Assembly: GCA_034440635.1 (NCBI GenBank)
Contig: JAOTON010001028.1
Location: forward strand, 1,240,001 to 1,304,000
DNA from: Lepas anatifera
Taxonomy: Eukaryota > Arthropoda > Thecostraca > Lepadidae
Reading direction: 5' to 3'
Length of the DNA stretch: 64,000 nt
Both the position numbers and the translations under genes were made by a program. Below, in pieces: positions 46,041 to 56,024 of this stretch; position 1 is the first letter of the stretch, and every line of letters starts with the position of its first letter. The notes beneath the pieces are model-generated. The model was not told where the DNA came from, made no database searches, and saw only the letters and a list, made by a program, of their open reading frames with translations.

Positions 46041-46931
46041 CAACACACACACACACACAAATAATAGGGCTAATGTCCATTGTCCATGTATGGATTTCCA
46101 AATATGGAGGCCAAGCATATGTCTGGGAAAGCAAAGCTAGTAGCAAAAAATGTCTTCTTTGATTCATGTCAAAACGGCTTTCAATTATTATAGACAAATC
46201 AAATTTGAAAATTATTAATACCAATAATAATATTTGCTTGTAATAGACAAAAATTTTACAGCAGCCGCAGACGGCGCACTAAAGACAAATAATACATTAT
46301 CACGTTTAGTGAGAGAATAAAGATAAAATTTACTGAATCACATGGTTTAAATACTTTTTAGCCTTGAAGCTACTAAAGCTTACGCTTCTGCTTGGTTGAA
46401 TTTTTCTTCAAAGATAGTAGTGGCGCAAACTTGTTTTCTATCTTTATTATTCTTCTTGTTGTCTACGACAGCGAGCGTGGTGCGGTAGGTGAATGTGGTT
46501 GAAGAAATTGAAGCCATTCACGTTTTATTCACGACATAACGCACAGACGTAGGTAATTTGTAATACTGTTGAGTATTTTTAGACAGAGAAGGCAATTTAA
46601 TCAGTGGGGTTGGTAGGGACAGCTATTTCCAATCGCCAGTTCCAGAATTGTCTTCAATCAAGCTTTTGTTTTATGCCTTCCAGTATCTATATGCAAAAAA
46701 CGTTTTTTTCTTCAATTCAAAGTGATTTTGACCCCAGTACCCACCATTTTTGGGGTGGTATTTTGGTTGTATCACTGAGTTGCTTTATAATTAAGTGAAG
46801 GAATAGGAATTACATCTAACATCTATATACAAGCATCTAGCATCTGAAAATGTTGTTTCCAAAGAATGAAAGTTAGTAAGAGCTGTGTTCTGTGCTGTGT
46901 GTGTGCAACATTATTTTTTCTTTGCATCTAG
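46041..46931 (+). mobile_element. Older hAT-family copy, middle part
   Basis: Diverged copy of 44930-45775: GGAGGCCAAGCATATG, AGCTAGTAGCAAAAAATGTC, AAACGGCTTTC, ATATTTGCTTGTAATAGAC, GAAGCCATTCACGTTTT and TGTGTGTGCAAC occur in the same order. It ends near CATCTAG (46931), and the missing right end continues at about 49983 beyond a 3-kb insert. Confidence 0.8.
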
Positions 46932-47073
46932 TTATGATATGATATGATCTGATAATTGGAGTAGTGAAGGCTTAATGCCTGTGGGGTCCGTCCTAATGGA
47001 GCTCAACTACATGTGAGGTCTTCGCTCAGTCCTGGTTTGGGATGTCATATTTCTGTAGCGCCCAGTGGGCGTG
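46932..47073. other. Spacer before the right inverted arm
   Basis: Starts TTATGATATGATATGATCTG and holds a GTGAAGGCTTAATGCC block; the end CAGTGGGCGTGAAGGCT runs into the right arm. It has no counterpart at the left arm. Not coding. Confidence 0.5.
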
Positions 47074-47442
47074 AAGGCTAATCTTAAATAAGGCGTCCAT
47101 TTTCCCGAAAGATTTTCTATATAAATGATACATTTTCAGGATCAGCAAGACACCCTCTTTCCATTCAGTGAGGTCCCGTAGCGCCATTCCCACTTAAACC
47201 CCGATTTTCAACACTTACTTAACCGGAACGTCGTAATCGTGCTCCGTCCATCACCGTAAATAAACAAAACACCGAAATCGACAAAAGACAATGGCAGCTG
47301 ATCGTCAGTCAGCTTATGGAAATAATCAGCTGACTGACCATCAGCCGACTGACGATTGGTACCTTTGTACCAGAGGTAAAGCACAGGTGTGAAAGCGTAC
47401 CAAATCTCGGCTTGGTGCGCTGCAGGCCAGCTCGCTAAATCG
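47074..47442 (-). repeat. Right inverted arm (partner 42870-43244)
   Basis: Reverse complement of the left arm, diverged by perhaps 10-15 percent by eye. It carries the same GTACCTTTGTACCAGAGGTA and CAGCTGA/GTCAGTC clusters and runs directly into the AGGTT array. Confidence 0.88.
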
Positions 47443-47762
47443 AGGTTAGGTTAGGTTAGGTTAGGTTAGGTTAGGTTAGGTTAGGTTAGGTTAGGTTAGG
47501 TTAGGTTAGGTTAGGTTAGGTTAGGTTAGGTTAGGTTAGGTTAGGTTAGGTTAGGTTAGGTTAGGTTAGGTTAGGTTAGGTTAGGTTAGGTTAGGTTAGG
47601 TTAGGTTAGGTTAGGTTAGGCTAGGCTAGGCTAGGCTAGGCTAGGCTAGGCTAGGCTAGGCTAGGCTAGGCTAGGCTAGGCTAGGCAAGGTTAGGCAAGG
47701 TTAGGCTAGGTTAGGCTAGGTTAGGCTGGGTAAGGTAAGGTTAGATTAGGTTAGGTTAGGTT
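47443..47762. repeat. Telomere-type array: TTAGG with a CTAGG block
   Basis: AGGTT units (TTAGG register) from 47443 to about 47620, then CTAGG units (47621-47685), then mixed TTAGG, CTAGG and CAAGG units to 47762. It mirrors the left array in position and strand, but its variant block is CTAGG, not TCAGG. Confidence 0.95.
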
Positions 47763-48350
47763 CTGTTGGTTGTACTTATCTAACGATACTGTCGGCGGAC
47801 AGCCGCGAGAAAGTCTTGCCACTTCTTTTCATGGCGTTCTCGCCGTATAAACTCGTCCAACTAAGAAGACAACAATTTTGGGTCTTGCACGCACTTTCGT
47901 CCATCTCCGGTTTCAAGCACTAACCAACAACGGTTAGTAGAGATACTGAAACGACTGAAACCAACAAACACGATCACAGCAAACACAAATGGCAGCACTT
48001 TCTGCTATTTGACATTAAAGTAGTCTTTATATAATTTATCAAATTTACAGCTGTTGAAAAATGTGTTCTCATCTTTTCTTATTCTTCAAAATGAATTTAT
48101 CGGCAACATGTAGTTAAAACGAGCGAATTTTACTTTTTAAATTTCTACCAATATTTTTCACACATAACATTGCGCAATTTCCTTTTGAATTATTCGTTCG
48201 GAGCGTGCGGACGTGTCTTTGGAGTAGTTATTGTTTACGTTTTTATTGAGGTCGTGGAAGTCGGTGTTATACTTTGATTTCTGTGTTATTTCATAGCTAA
48301 AACATGAAGGAACACTCTACAGTTAAGTATGAACCACCTTCTTTGTGATT
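47763..48350. other. Unassigned stretch between array and LINE
   Basis: No open frame or repeat recognised. It may include the 3' UTR of the LINE at 48351-49982, which ends in this direction. Confidence 0.4.
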
Positions 48351-49982
48351 TTATGCATTTTTTACGGTTGGACGGGCATATGTAGGTGCGCCGGCGTCAA
48401 GCTGTGATTTGAACTGGTTAGTCGTCATAGACTCTACCACTGCAGCTGGAAGTGAGTTCCAGTCTGTCACAATTCTAACACTGAAGCAATTCCGGCGGAC
48501 TCTGGACACTGCTACAGGTTTTGCGAGCTTCCAGGAGTGACCTTGGGTACGTGTGTGGGTTGCTATGGTGAAAAACTGCTCAGGATCAAGGTCGATATAT
48601 CCCCTTAAGATCTGGAAAACTCTAATCATATCTCCTCTCTGGCGACTATGGTACAGTGAAGGGAGGTCGAGTGCCCTTAGCCTATTGTATCCGAGGTTTC
48701 GAAGTGTTGGGACCAAGCGGGTCGCTCGTCTCTGCACCCTCTCCACTGCCTGCTGATCACGCCGGTTAAAGGGTCCCCATGTGATGTTCCCGAACTCAAG
48801 GATAGGCCTAACCAGGGATTTGTACAGCAAAGGCAGTGACGTGATATTAATGGCAGTGAAAGACTTCCGTGCCATCGCTAGGACTCGTGAAGCCCTTGAT
48901 ACGGCTGTGGTTGCTTGTTCATGAAATTTTAAGTCACAGTCAGTCCAAACTCCTAAGTCTTTCTCTGCGTCTGACTCGGAGATAATGGATCCTGCCATAG
49001 TGTAGGTAAACCCAGGGTTGCTATGGCCCACATGCAGCACAGAACACTTGCTGGTGTTGAACGGCAGCTGCCACTGCGATGACCATTCCACGACCGCATG
49101 GATGTCTCTCTGTAGTATCTGAGTGTAATCAGGTGTCAAAGCCGGATAATACAGCTTCGTATCGTCCGCAAAGATTTTAACTGAAGATCGAATGTGGTCG
49201 GGGAGGTCATTAATGAAAATGACAAAGCGCAACGGGCCTAGCACAGACCGTTGTGGAACGCCGCTCGTTACCGCAGCCCAGTTTGAAGCGGAGGAGCCAA
49301 CGATGACCTGTTGTTTCCTGAAGGTGAGGAATGCCCTAATCCACTTCAAGAGTTTCCCTCGCACCCCATAACACCACAGCTTGTGAAGGAGACGCTCATG
49401 AGGGACAGAATCAAATGCCTTCCTATAGTCTAGGTACACCGCATCAAGTGGACTCTTCTCCTCCAGCACCCGACTCCAATCCTCAATCACCTCCAACATC
49501 TGAGTATCACATGAGCGCTTGGGTCTGAATCCGTGCTGGTCCTTACTCAGCAGATCGTGACTTAGAAGGTGTTCCATTAGCTTGTCTTTGATTAATGATT
49601 CAAGCACTTTACAGGGAATAGCAGTTAGGCTCACTGGCCTATAGTTTTCTGGCCTGTGCCCATCTCCCTTCCTAAAGATAGGAACCACAGATCCGAGTTT
49701 CCACTCCTGGGGCAATACGCCTACATCAATCGATTTCCTAAAAAGTATAGATAATGGATGACATTTCATTCGCCACCTCTCGCAGAACTCGTGGGTGTAT
49801 GTTGTCTGGTCCGGGTGAACTAGTTTGCTTTAAGTGCAAGAGCTTTGCAAGCACAAAATCTGTTGACAGGACAATATCATCAAGGACTTCGCCCTGCCAT
49901 CTAAGTCCAAGATACGGGACATTGGAAGTATCTTCGCTTGTGAAGGCACTTGAAAAGTAGCAATTCAGCTTCGTTGTTGAAT
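48351..49982 (-). mobile_element. CR1/Jockey-type LINE, 5'-truncated RT copy
   Basis: A 472-residue frame (49769-48351) encodes most of a reverse transcriptase. It has GFRPKRSCDTQ (80-90), VYLDYRKAFDSVPH (111-124), SGVPQRSVLGPL (169-180), the catalytic FADD (200-203), and the thumb with YKSLVRPILEFGNITWGPFN and QRRATRL, ending at DWNSLP..VVESM. Upstream, in another frame, PGPDNIHPRVLREVANE and YFSSAFTSEDT (49790-49970) show that a frameshift near 49765 broke the original ORF. SGVPQR has R where the family has G. The endonuclease part is missing. At 49982 it joins the right end of the older hAT copy. Confidence 0.9.
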
Positions 49983-50247
49983 AGTTGAATTGATACTTTT
50001 CTCATCTTATAAAGTTGGAAGATTGCATCGAGGAGGCAATGATGTGCTGGAAAGTCACAGTTATATTTTATCTCTTATCTTAGTTTTAGATGAAATGTGG
50101 AAACCATTATCATGAATTTTTCTTTATCCAGACGGGCTCTGGTCCCGGCACAGTCCCGGCATCTAGCCTTTGGTCCCGGCTTTAGTTCCGCCGGGACCAA
50201 ACCTGGTCCCGGCACCGGGACCACAGGACCAAAAAGTCCCAGCTCTA
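49983..50247 (+). mobile_element. Older hAT-family copy, right end
   Basis: Matches 45778-46040: TTGAATTGATACTTTTCTC, CTTATAAAGTTGGA, GAAAGTCACAGTTAT, ACCATTATCATGAATTT, then CCGGGACC/GGTCCCGG repeats and the terminus CAAAAAGTCCCAGCTCTA. The natural continuation of the piece ending at 46931. Confidence 0.8.
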
Positions 50248-50574
50248 TTCATGACTGCATAAATACAACTGGGCTTGAGTTAAAGCATCCCTTTCAACTA
50301 ATTACTTGAAGTGTTTTGATATTTAAGTAATATTCAAATAAAATATGCTGCTTGCAGCTGGAACCAAGGCTACCGTTAAATGGTTAAAGGAAGTAGATTT
50401 CAATTTATACTAGATGGCTGCCAAATTACCCCAAAATTGAGTATGTTTCATCCATACATGTATATTAGTACAGCAACACACACATTGCACACACTGCATA
50501 CACTAAAACCAGCCAGGGCCTATAATACTATAATATATGTTCCATATATGGTGTATGGTATATAATACTATAAT

Positions 50575-51877
50575 AATGTCCAGCTGATCCTCCCAAAACT
50601 TGGCAGGTTCTCTTAGAATTTGGTAGGAAATGTCATTGATGTCATCAGGGGAGGACTAGATTTAGTAGGAAACTTGGTTGTACCTGAACTTAAAGTACCC
50701 TGTTTGGAAGGACCGGGATCCTTACACTCGGAGCAACACTGAAGATTGAAACAAAGAATCAAGTGATCACCCTTCCCAATGTCATGGAAGAACTCTAGAT
50801 TTTTCACCATTCCTCCCTCATTGGAAAATATAAGGTCAAGAATGTTAGCAGACTGTCCTTCACAAAAGCGCATGGGTTCCTGCACATGCTGGGAGAGAAA
50901 ATATTCCTGTGAGTTCAAGTCTACAAGATGGGCAGAAATCAGCTAGCCCAGGTGACCATCGAAAAGGATTAGGTGTTTTTGTAGACGACCAGCTCAAGTA
51001 CCGCATACATGCTGCCGCAGCTGTTTCAAAAGCCAACCAGATCCTTGGAGCAATTCGAAGGACCTTTGTTCATGTGGACCAGCATGTGCTGCCTCTCTTG
51101 TACAAGGCCTTAGTGCGACCCCACCTGGAGTACGCCAACATGGTTTGGGGCCTGTTTAACAATGCGGACCAGATTTGGGTAGAGAAAGTTCAACGCCGTG
51201 CCACCAAGCTGGTCCCCTCCTTGCGAGACCTGGACTACGAGCTTCGACTTTGTACCCTCAAGCTGCCATCGCTTTGGAATAGGCGCAAAAGGGGTGACAT
51301 GATCATCATCTACAAGATCATGCAGGGCCAGCTTGAAGTGCGTAAGGAGGAATTCTTCCTGGACCTGCCAGTCGGTACCACACGTGGACACAGGTCTAAG
51401 GTTGGTAAACTGCAAGCAGTATCTAGGTCACGGAGGAACCACTTCAGGGTGCACACTGTAAGAGATTGGAACAGTCTCCCGGACTGGGTCGTCAAATCCC
51501 AATCCACGAACTGCTTCAAGAATAACATAGATCGCCACTGGACTGATCTGTTGTATTCATTTCCGACTTAGTTTATAAACATTACCTGTACTGAACTCGG
51601 TGAGAACTGGCAAGACAGGCACATGGCGTGCCTCAGAAAGTCCCTGCACACTTAAGGTAACCTAAGGTAAGGAGTTCAATAAACTGATGAAATGCATGAC
51701 CAGATGGTGCTGTAGAGTGTTTAGCCACCCGTGTGGGAAGCTGAAGTCACCAACAATGAGAATGTGCGATAATTTTTTTCTCAGAGACATCCTTCAGCAG
51801 CCTGCAGAAGCTTGCCACACTTTGACTTTGGTGCCTATCATCAGAGGGACTGCGGTATATCCCACCGACCAGAGCTA
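50575..51877 (-). mobile_element. LINE endonuclease remnant, split by another LINE
   Basis: The minus strand encodes parts of an APE-type endonuclease domain. First comes GGIYRSPSDDRHQ and a GDFSFPHGW-like piece in a shifted frame (51877-51690). Beyond a 753-bp insert come FLSQHVQEP, GQSANILDLIFSNEGG and KGDHLILCF (50918-50700), then the linker toward RT. These are the C-terminal endonuclease motifs (GDFN, LDL, SDH-like) of CR1/Jockey-type elements. Frameshifts and stops make it non-functional. Confidence 0.82.
50919..51671 (+). mobile_element. 5'-truncated CR1-like LINE insertion with 8-bp TSD
   Basis: The + strand encodes the last 215 or so residues of an RT ORF (KGLGVFVDDQLKYR, LYKALVRPHLEYANMVWG, RRATKLVPSLRDLDY, DWNSLPDWVV), stop near 51571. 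A short 3' UTR follows, ending in AAGGTAACCTAAGGTAAG. GAGTTCAA occurs at both edges (50911-50918 and 51672-51679) and reads as the target duplication. The element sits inside an opposite-facing LINE endonuclease remnant. Confidence 0.88.
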
Positions 51878-52061
51878 TTACTCATCAGCAAAATTTGATA
51901 TTACGTCTCTCTGCGTTGTATCGCAAGGAAAACGTGGATGGCTTCAACTTTTTCTATTCGACCACGTTCACTCACCGAGACCGATGAACGAGATGAATAA
52001 CATATGTGCGCCATTCAAGAAACCTTTACTGCGCCCAGGGTAATAGAGAACACTGCGCCAT

Positions 52062-52200
52062 TAGCCGTGTTATTCTGCTGGCAGAACACATAATAGTAGG
52101 CCGCACGCATGCGCAGTACGGTACCATGACTACAGGGTAACATACTGCACATGTGTGTGGCACACTAGTATGCGTTCTGTACGGCAGAATAACACGGCTA
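52062..52200. mobile_element. 139-bp MITE with TA target
   Basis: A perfect 17-bp inverted repeat: TAGCCGTGTTATTCTGC at 52062-52078 and its complement at 52184-52200. In related hAT copies the site is unbroken (AGTAGTGGCGCA near 46420), while here the two halves of AGTAATGGCGCA flank the element, consistent with duplication of TA. TA duplications are typical of Tc1/mariner-type MITEs; that assignment is inferred. Confidence 0.85.
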
Positions 52201-52356
52201 TTACTGTCTTTGAAGAAAAATTCAACCGAGTAAAAGCTCAAGCTTTAGTAACCTCAGGATAAAAGAATTACATAAAACGTGACAAAACTAGGTAATAAGT
52301 CATTAATTTATCGTCTATTTTCTTATTAAACGTGATAATTTTGTGTTTGTCTTTAA

Positions 52357-52807
52357 AGGGAATGTGGCACCTGGGTCGAATCCTGGAATTTAGAGTAATT
52401 AGGCGTACTTTTAGTAAAAAATAATGAAACCACTCATGATTTCTCTGAAAAATGTACAATAAGCTCAATATTTGGTTTTTAAAAATACTCCTCTAGAAAA
52501 AGAATTAAATATCAGCCTGTGGATGATGTCACGATCTGGCAACCACTACCATGCTTGAAACGCTTCAAGGGCTTCGATTGGCTGATGCTCATCGTGACGT
52601 CAGCATATGTCGTCACACCAGTAGCTCACAACAATGGCTGCCGGCGACGGGGGGCTGAGGGGGGCTGGTGTCAGGTAGGTTTTAGCTTTTTTTCTACGGA
52701 AATATAGAGTTCCAAGACAAATGAAATATGGAGTACCAGGTTTTCCGACCTGTTTTACTACTTGGCTATCTCAGTTAAAATCACGTTGTGAAGGTGCCAC
52801 ATTCCCT
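52357..52807 (+). mobile_element. TTAA MITE, copy 2
   Basis: A 451-bp element between TTAA sites (52353-52356 and 52808-52811), ends AGGGAATGTGGCACCTGGG and GAAGGTGCCACATTCCCT. The other hAT copies show the empty site: GCGCACTAAAGACAAAT near 45145 and 46275 corresponds to the flanks here (GCGCATTAAAGACAAA in reverse). Interior matches 38031-38427 in the opposite orientation. Confidence 0.88.
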
Positions 52808-53386
52808 TTAATGCGCCGTTTGCAGATGCTGTATTGACAAGCGAATATTATTATTAGTATAGCTAATTTTGACCATTGATTTGTCTAAAATAATGGGAAG
52901 CCGTTTTGACACAAATCAAAGAAGGCATTTATGCTACTGGCTTTGCCTGCTCACAAACCTTTGCTTGGCCTCCATTATTTGGAAATTCATGCATTAGCGC
53001 TATTGCTGATTGTGTTGGGAACGAAAGTGGGGGGAGGTATGAGAGGGTTTGATTGGTTTTGGAGAACTACCTAGGTATTTAAAACATTTATTGGTACGTT
53101 GCAGGGCTGGTTTTCAACCCAACATATAAAACAAGACCACTTAAGATTTACTGGAATATCAAGTGTCACTTGAAATATCAATGCCTAGTCTTGTAAGTTT
53201 ACATTGCTTTGTAGGGTACGTTATAGGATTCGTAGGGTATGTTTTAGGTATGTGATCTGTTCCCTCTGGTTCCAGCTGCGCTCATTGCTTCAATTCTGAT
53301 TGGTGACCCGTGGATCGAGCAGCAGTGAATGCTGCGGAGAGGATGTGAAAACAAACAGCCTTATTGTGATGTATTAAAGTACAAGG

Positions 53387-55237
53387 TTGATATCTGGCTC
53401 TCTTTCTGCTTGTTTGGCGATGACTTTGTGTTTCATTTTGAGAAAACATGTTTTATCTTTAAGAATCCTTTATCACGAGGCAGTGAAAAGGTTTTCATCG
53501 GCTCCTGCGTCAAACTGCCTCACATTTACTCAACTGGGCGACTTTCGCGAAGAGCAGGCAAAACGAAGTATTCTCGCTCAAGTGAAGTCTGCAAACTCTG
53601 CTGCCACTTTGGGCAACTACCTGCGACAGTATGGAGCCATCAGTCACCTCTTCCATTTCAAAATTGCAAACAAGGAGTTTGTGCTGGTGGAGCTGGCCTC
53701 GGAGGCGGCGGCAGCAGAGGCTGTGGCACGCGCATGTCCGCCTGCCGGCTCTGCCTGCGTTCCGGTGAGTTCACCGCTGTTGTGGCTGCGGGCGGGACCG
53801 GTCAACGAGCCAGCGACGGGGGCCGCGCCGCTGCCGGCGCTGCAGCACGAGCCGGACCGCAGCGCCGCCGCCCTCCACCACCAGATCCTGCGCTGCCACT
53901 CGCTGGACGCTCAGCTGACACGGCTGCACCAGCTGACGCGCCTGACGGAGTTGGGCGCCCGGCTGCGTCACCTCAGCTGTCTTCTGGTGCAGCGCGCGCT
54001 CTACGGGTTGTTTCCGAGGGCGCGGGTGCGACCTTTCGGCTCGGCCGTCAGCGGGTTCGGCCGCTACGACTGCGACGTGGACATGGTGCTGGAACTGTGT
54101 CCGCCGCAGCAGCAACACGCCGAGGGTGCGAGGCTGATCCTGCAGACAGTGCCGGCGCAGGCCGACGATCGTCTGCAGACACAACGGTACCTGTCGACCA
54201 TCGCGGACCTACTAACACTGCTGCCCGGTTGTCAGCGGGTGCGGCGAATCCTGAAGGCGCGGGTGCCCATCGTCAAGTACAGCAACACTCTGACTGGGGT
54301 CGACTGTGACCTGTGTATGCTGAGAAGCGGTGTTGACATGACGGAGCTGCTGTACCTGTGGCATCAGACCGACGCTCGCGTGGCGCCGCTGGTCAGAGTG
54401 GTGCGCCATTGGGCTGACAAGGTGCGGTTGACGAACGCAATTTCGGGCTCGTCAGGCGCCGGGCGCTGGATCTCCAACTTCGGATTGACTCTGCTAGTGG
54501 TGTATTTCTTGCAGACGCGGCCGGTGCCGCTGCTGCCCACCGTTAGTCAGCTGCAGCAGCTCGCCAAAGATGGATGTCCACTGACGCCCGCCACGGTGGC
54601 TGCAGGGCCAGAAGACTCCGCGAAGTTGGAAGGTACTCAGTGTACTTTGCTGCCGGAGCAGAAGTCGGCCAACTCTGAGTCGCTCTCCACACTGCTGGCT
54701 GAGTTCTTCCAGCTGTATGCTGGCCTGGAGCTTCAGTCGCGCGCCCTCTCGGTGGTGTTCGGCTGCGAGCTGCCGCGACCCGCTGACGCCGCAGCTTTGC
54801 ACGTACAGAACCCGCTGGACCACCACCTGAACGTGACGCGCAACGTGACGGCTGAGGAGGTACGCCGGCTGTCGGCAGAGGCGGCGCGGGCGACGCAGCT
54901 GCTGGGCACAGACGCCTGGTGGTCCCTCATGTTGGACGACCGGGCGGTTCAGGGCCACACCGCCGCCGCCTTCTCAGTGCGATCTCTGTTTGAGACGGCG
55001 CCGGCTGCTGCCGACACCGCGACGGCGAAGCTAGCGCCGGCTGTTCAGCAGTGGGGGCCGGGCAGCGCCGAGAGCCGACCTCAGCTGAACCAGGCCAAGG
55101 TGCGGCAGACGGTGGTGTCCGGCCGCCCCGAGGTAACTACGCAACAGCACATCTCCAAACTGCTATCGAGTACCAAATGGTCTGCGCCGAAGTCTGCCAC
55201 CAGCCAACGGCGCAAAAAGAAACAGCATCACAGGTAG
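53387..55237 (+). CDS. MTPAP: Mitochondrial poly(A) polymerase (MTPAP / PAPD1), intronless
   Basis: A single 616-residue frame with recalled similarity to human MTPAP along its length. The N-terminus (about 1-38, LRKHVLSLRILYHEAVKRFSS) is basic and hydrophobic like a mitochondrial presequence. Residues 48-125 resemble the RNA-binding RL domain. The nucleotidyltransferase core has FGSAVSGFGRYDCDVDM with catalytic D230 and D232, and the third aspartate at D308 (VDCDL). The PAP-associated domain follows (WISNFGLTLLVVYFLQ; LLAEFFQLYAGLE; VQNPLDHHLNVTRNV). The enzyme adds A-tails to mitochondrial mRNAs. A GGTGAGT near 53765 looks like a donor, but the frame continues through conserved sequence, so no intron is called. 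An in-frame ATG at residue 12 could be the real start. The gene sits inside a reverse-oriented hAT copy. Confidence 0.93.
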   Translation: MISGSLSACLAMTLCFILRKHVLSLRILYHEAVKRFSSAPASNCLTFTQLGDFREEQAKRSILAQVKSANSAATLGNYLRQYGAISHLFHFKIANKEFVLVELASEAAAAEAVARACPPAGSACVPVSSPLLWLRAGPVNEPATGAAPLPALQHEPDRSAAALHHQILRCHSLDAQLTRLHQLTRLTELGARLRHLSCLLVQRALYGLFPRARVRPFGSAVSGFGRYDCDVDMVLELCPPQQQHAEGARLILQTVPAQADDRLQTQRYLSTIADLLTLLPGCQRVRRILKARVPIVKYSNTLTGVDCDLCMLRSGVDMTELLYLWHQTDARVAPLVRVVRHWADKVRLTNAISGSSGAGRWISNFGLTLLVVYFLQTRPVPLLPTVSQLQQLAKDGCPLTPATVAAGPEDSAKLEGTQCTLLPEQKSANSESLSTLLAEFFQLYAGLELQSRALSVVFGCELPRPADAAALHVQNPLDHHLNVTRNVTAEEVRRLSAEAARATQLLGTDAWWSLMLDDRAVQGHTAAAFSVRSLFETAPAAADTATAKLAPAVQQWGPGSAESRPQLNQAKVRQTVVSGRPEVTTQQHISKLLSSTKWSAPKSATSQRRKKKQHHR

Positions 55238-55400
55238 CGGGCTGGTGACCAGTTGCACTGTTGATGCCTAGCTCTAGTATGGATGCAGTGTGCGTTTGTT
55301 AGTAGCCTTTTCTGCCGTAAATGGTGCTTTGCACAGGTGCGAAGCATGTATGCGTTAGCTATGGCAATATTAATATTGGATGGAGCCAAGTCTATGACTG

Positions 55401-55406
55401 AATAAA
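55401..55406 (+). promoter_or_regulatory. Candidate poly(A) signal of MTPAP
   Basis: AATAAA 164 bp past the MTPAP stop and about 40 bp before hAT sequence resumes. No encoded A-tail follows, so a recent retrocopy is not supported. Confidence 0.6.
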
Positions 55407-56024
55407 GCACGATTTCTTAAGTGAAACAGTTTTATTCAAAGATAAAAATTATGTTCCTTCATCCAGCATAGCAACTTGCATAACTCTTCATAAACAGCCA
55501 AAAATAGTCCTTTAGTCACATGCCAAGTGCAAAGGTGATGTGTCAAATTGGTATTATGTGCTTTCGTGATTTGATCGTAAGGATCTTGAAGGGATCTGTG
55601 TCCTGACCTTCCCTGGTAAAACTTACGTATGCTTATTGATTGAATGTTCATGGATGAACATAATGGAACTGTTATACTGCTTGAATTTGGATTGACGTAT
55701 AGTTTCTTACCAGTTAAGGGTTAAATGTGCAAACGTTCCCTCATAGAGCATTGTCAGATAATTGTGACAATTTTCCATGGTAGTAGGTAAGGATTTTGTG
55801 GAGCTTTGATTCATACTTTGTTTATTTCTTTACCTACGTATATGATATTGCTTGATATGTTTCGCTCTCAGTCCACAAGAAACTTATATGTTTGAAAGCC
55901 AATAAAGTGGGAAAAAGGCTGCCGGGACCAATCAGGGACCATATCCTTCCTCGCCGGGACTAGGCCGGGAGCAAAAATGTTTGGCCGGGACCGGGACCAG
56001 CTTTTTCCAAAAAGTCCCACCTCA

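Larger units (their letters stand above)
51878..56024 (-). mobile_element. Reverse-oriented hAT-family copy that contains MTPAP and two MITEs
   Basis: Read in reverse complement, 56024-55445 matches the left part of the element at 43919-46040: the CCAAAAAGTCCCACCTCA terminus, the GGTCCCGG cluster, GTCAGGACACAGATCC and GGATGAAGGAAC. 53093-51878 matches its middle: TACCTAGGTAGTTCTCC, GGAGGCCAAGCAAAGG, AAACGGCTTCCC, GAAGCCATCCACGTTTT. The two matches meet, except that about 2.35 kb with MTPAP lies between GGAAC and TACCTAGG. The right end is missing; the copy stops at the LINE remnant near 51877. Two MITEs (52062-52200 and 52357-52807) interrupt the right half at sites that are empty in the other copies. 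Confidence 0.8.

Noticed and set aside
42488..47762. A true chromosome end or chromosome fusion point
   Set aside because: The arrays are short, interrupted by variant blocks, oriented as inverted caps of a repeat structure, and surrounded by transposons on both sides, which fits interstitial repeats better.
52370..52390. tRNA B-box-like GGGTCGAATCC
   Set aside because: It lies in a TTAA MITE without a matching A box or a cloverleaf.
53762..53770. Possible splice donor GGTGAGT inside MTPAP
   Set aside because: The open frame continues through family-conserved sequence on both sides without a gap, so it is read as exonic.
53387..55237. Recent processed retrocopy of MTPAP
   Set aside because: The frame is intact and has an AATAAA, but no A-tail or clear target duplication flanks it, so recent retroposition is not shown; an old event cannot be excluded.
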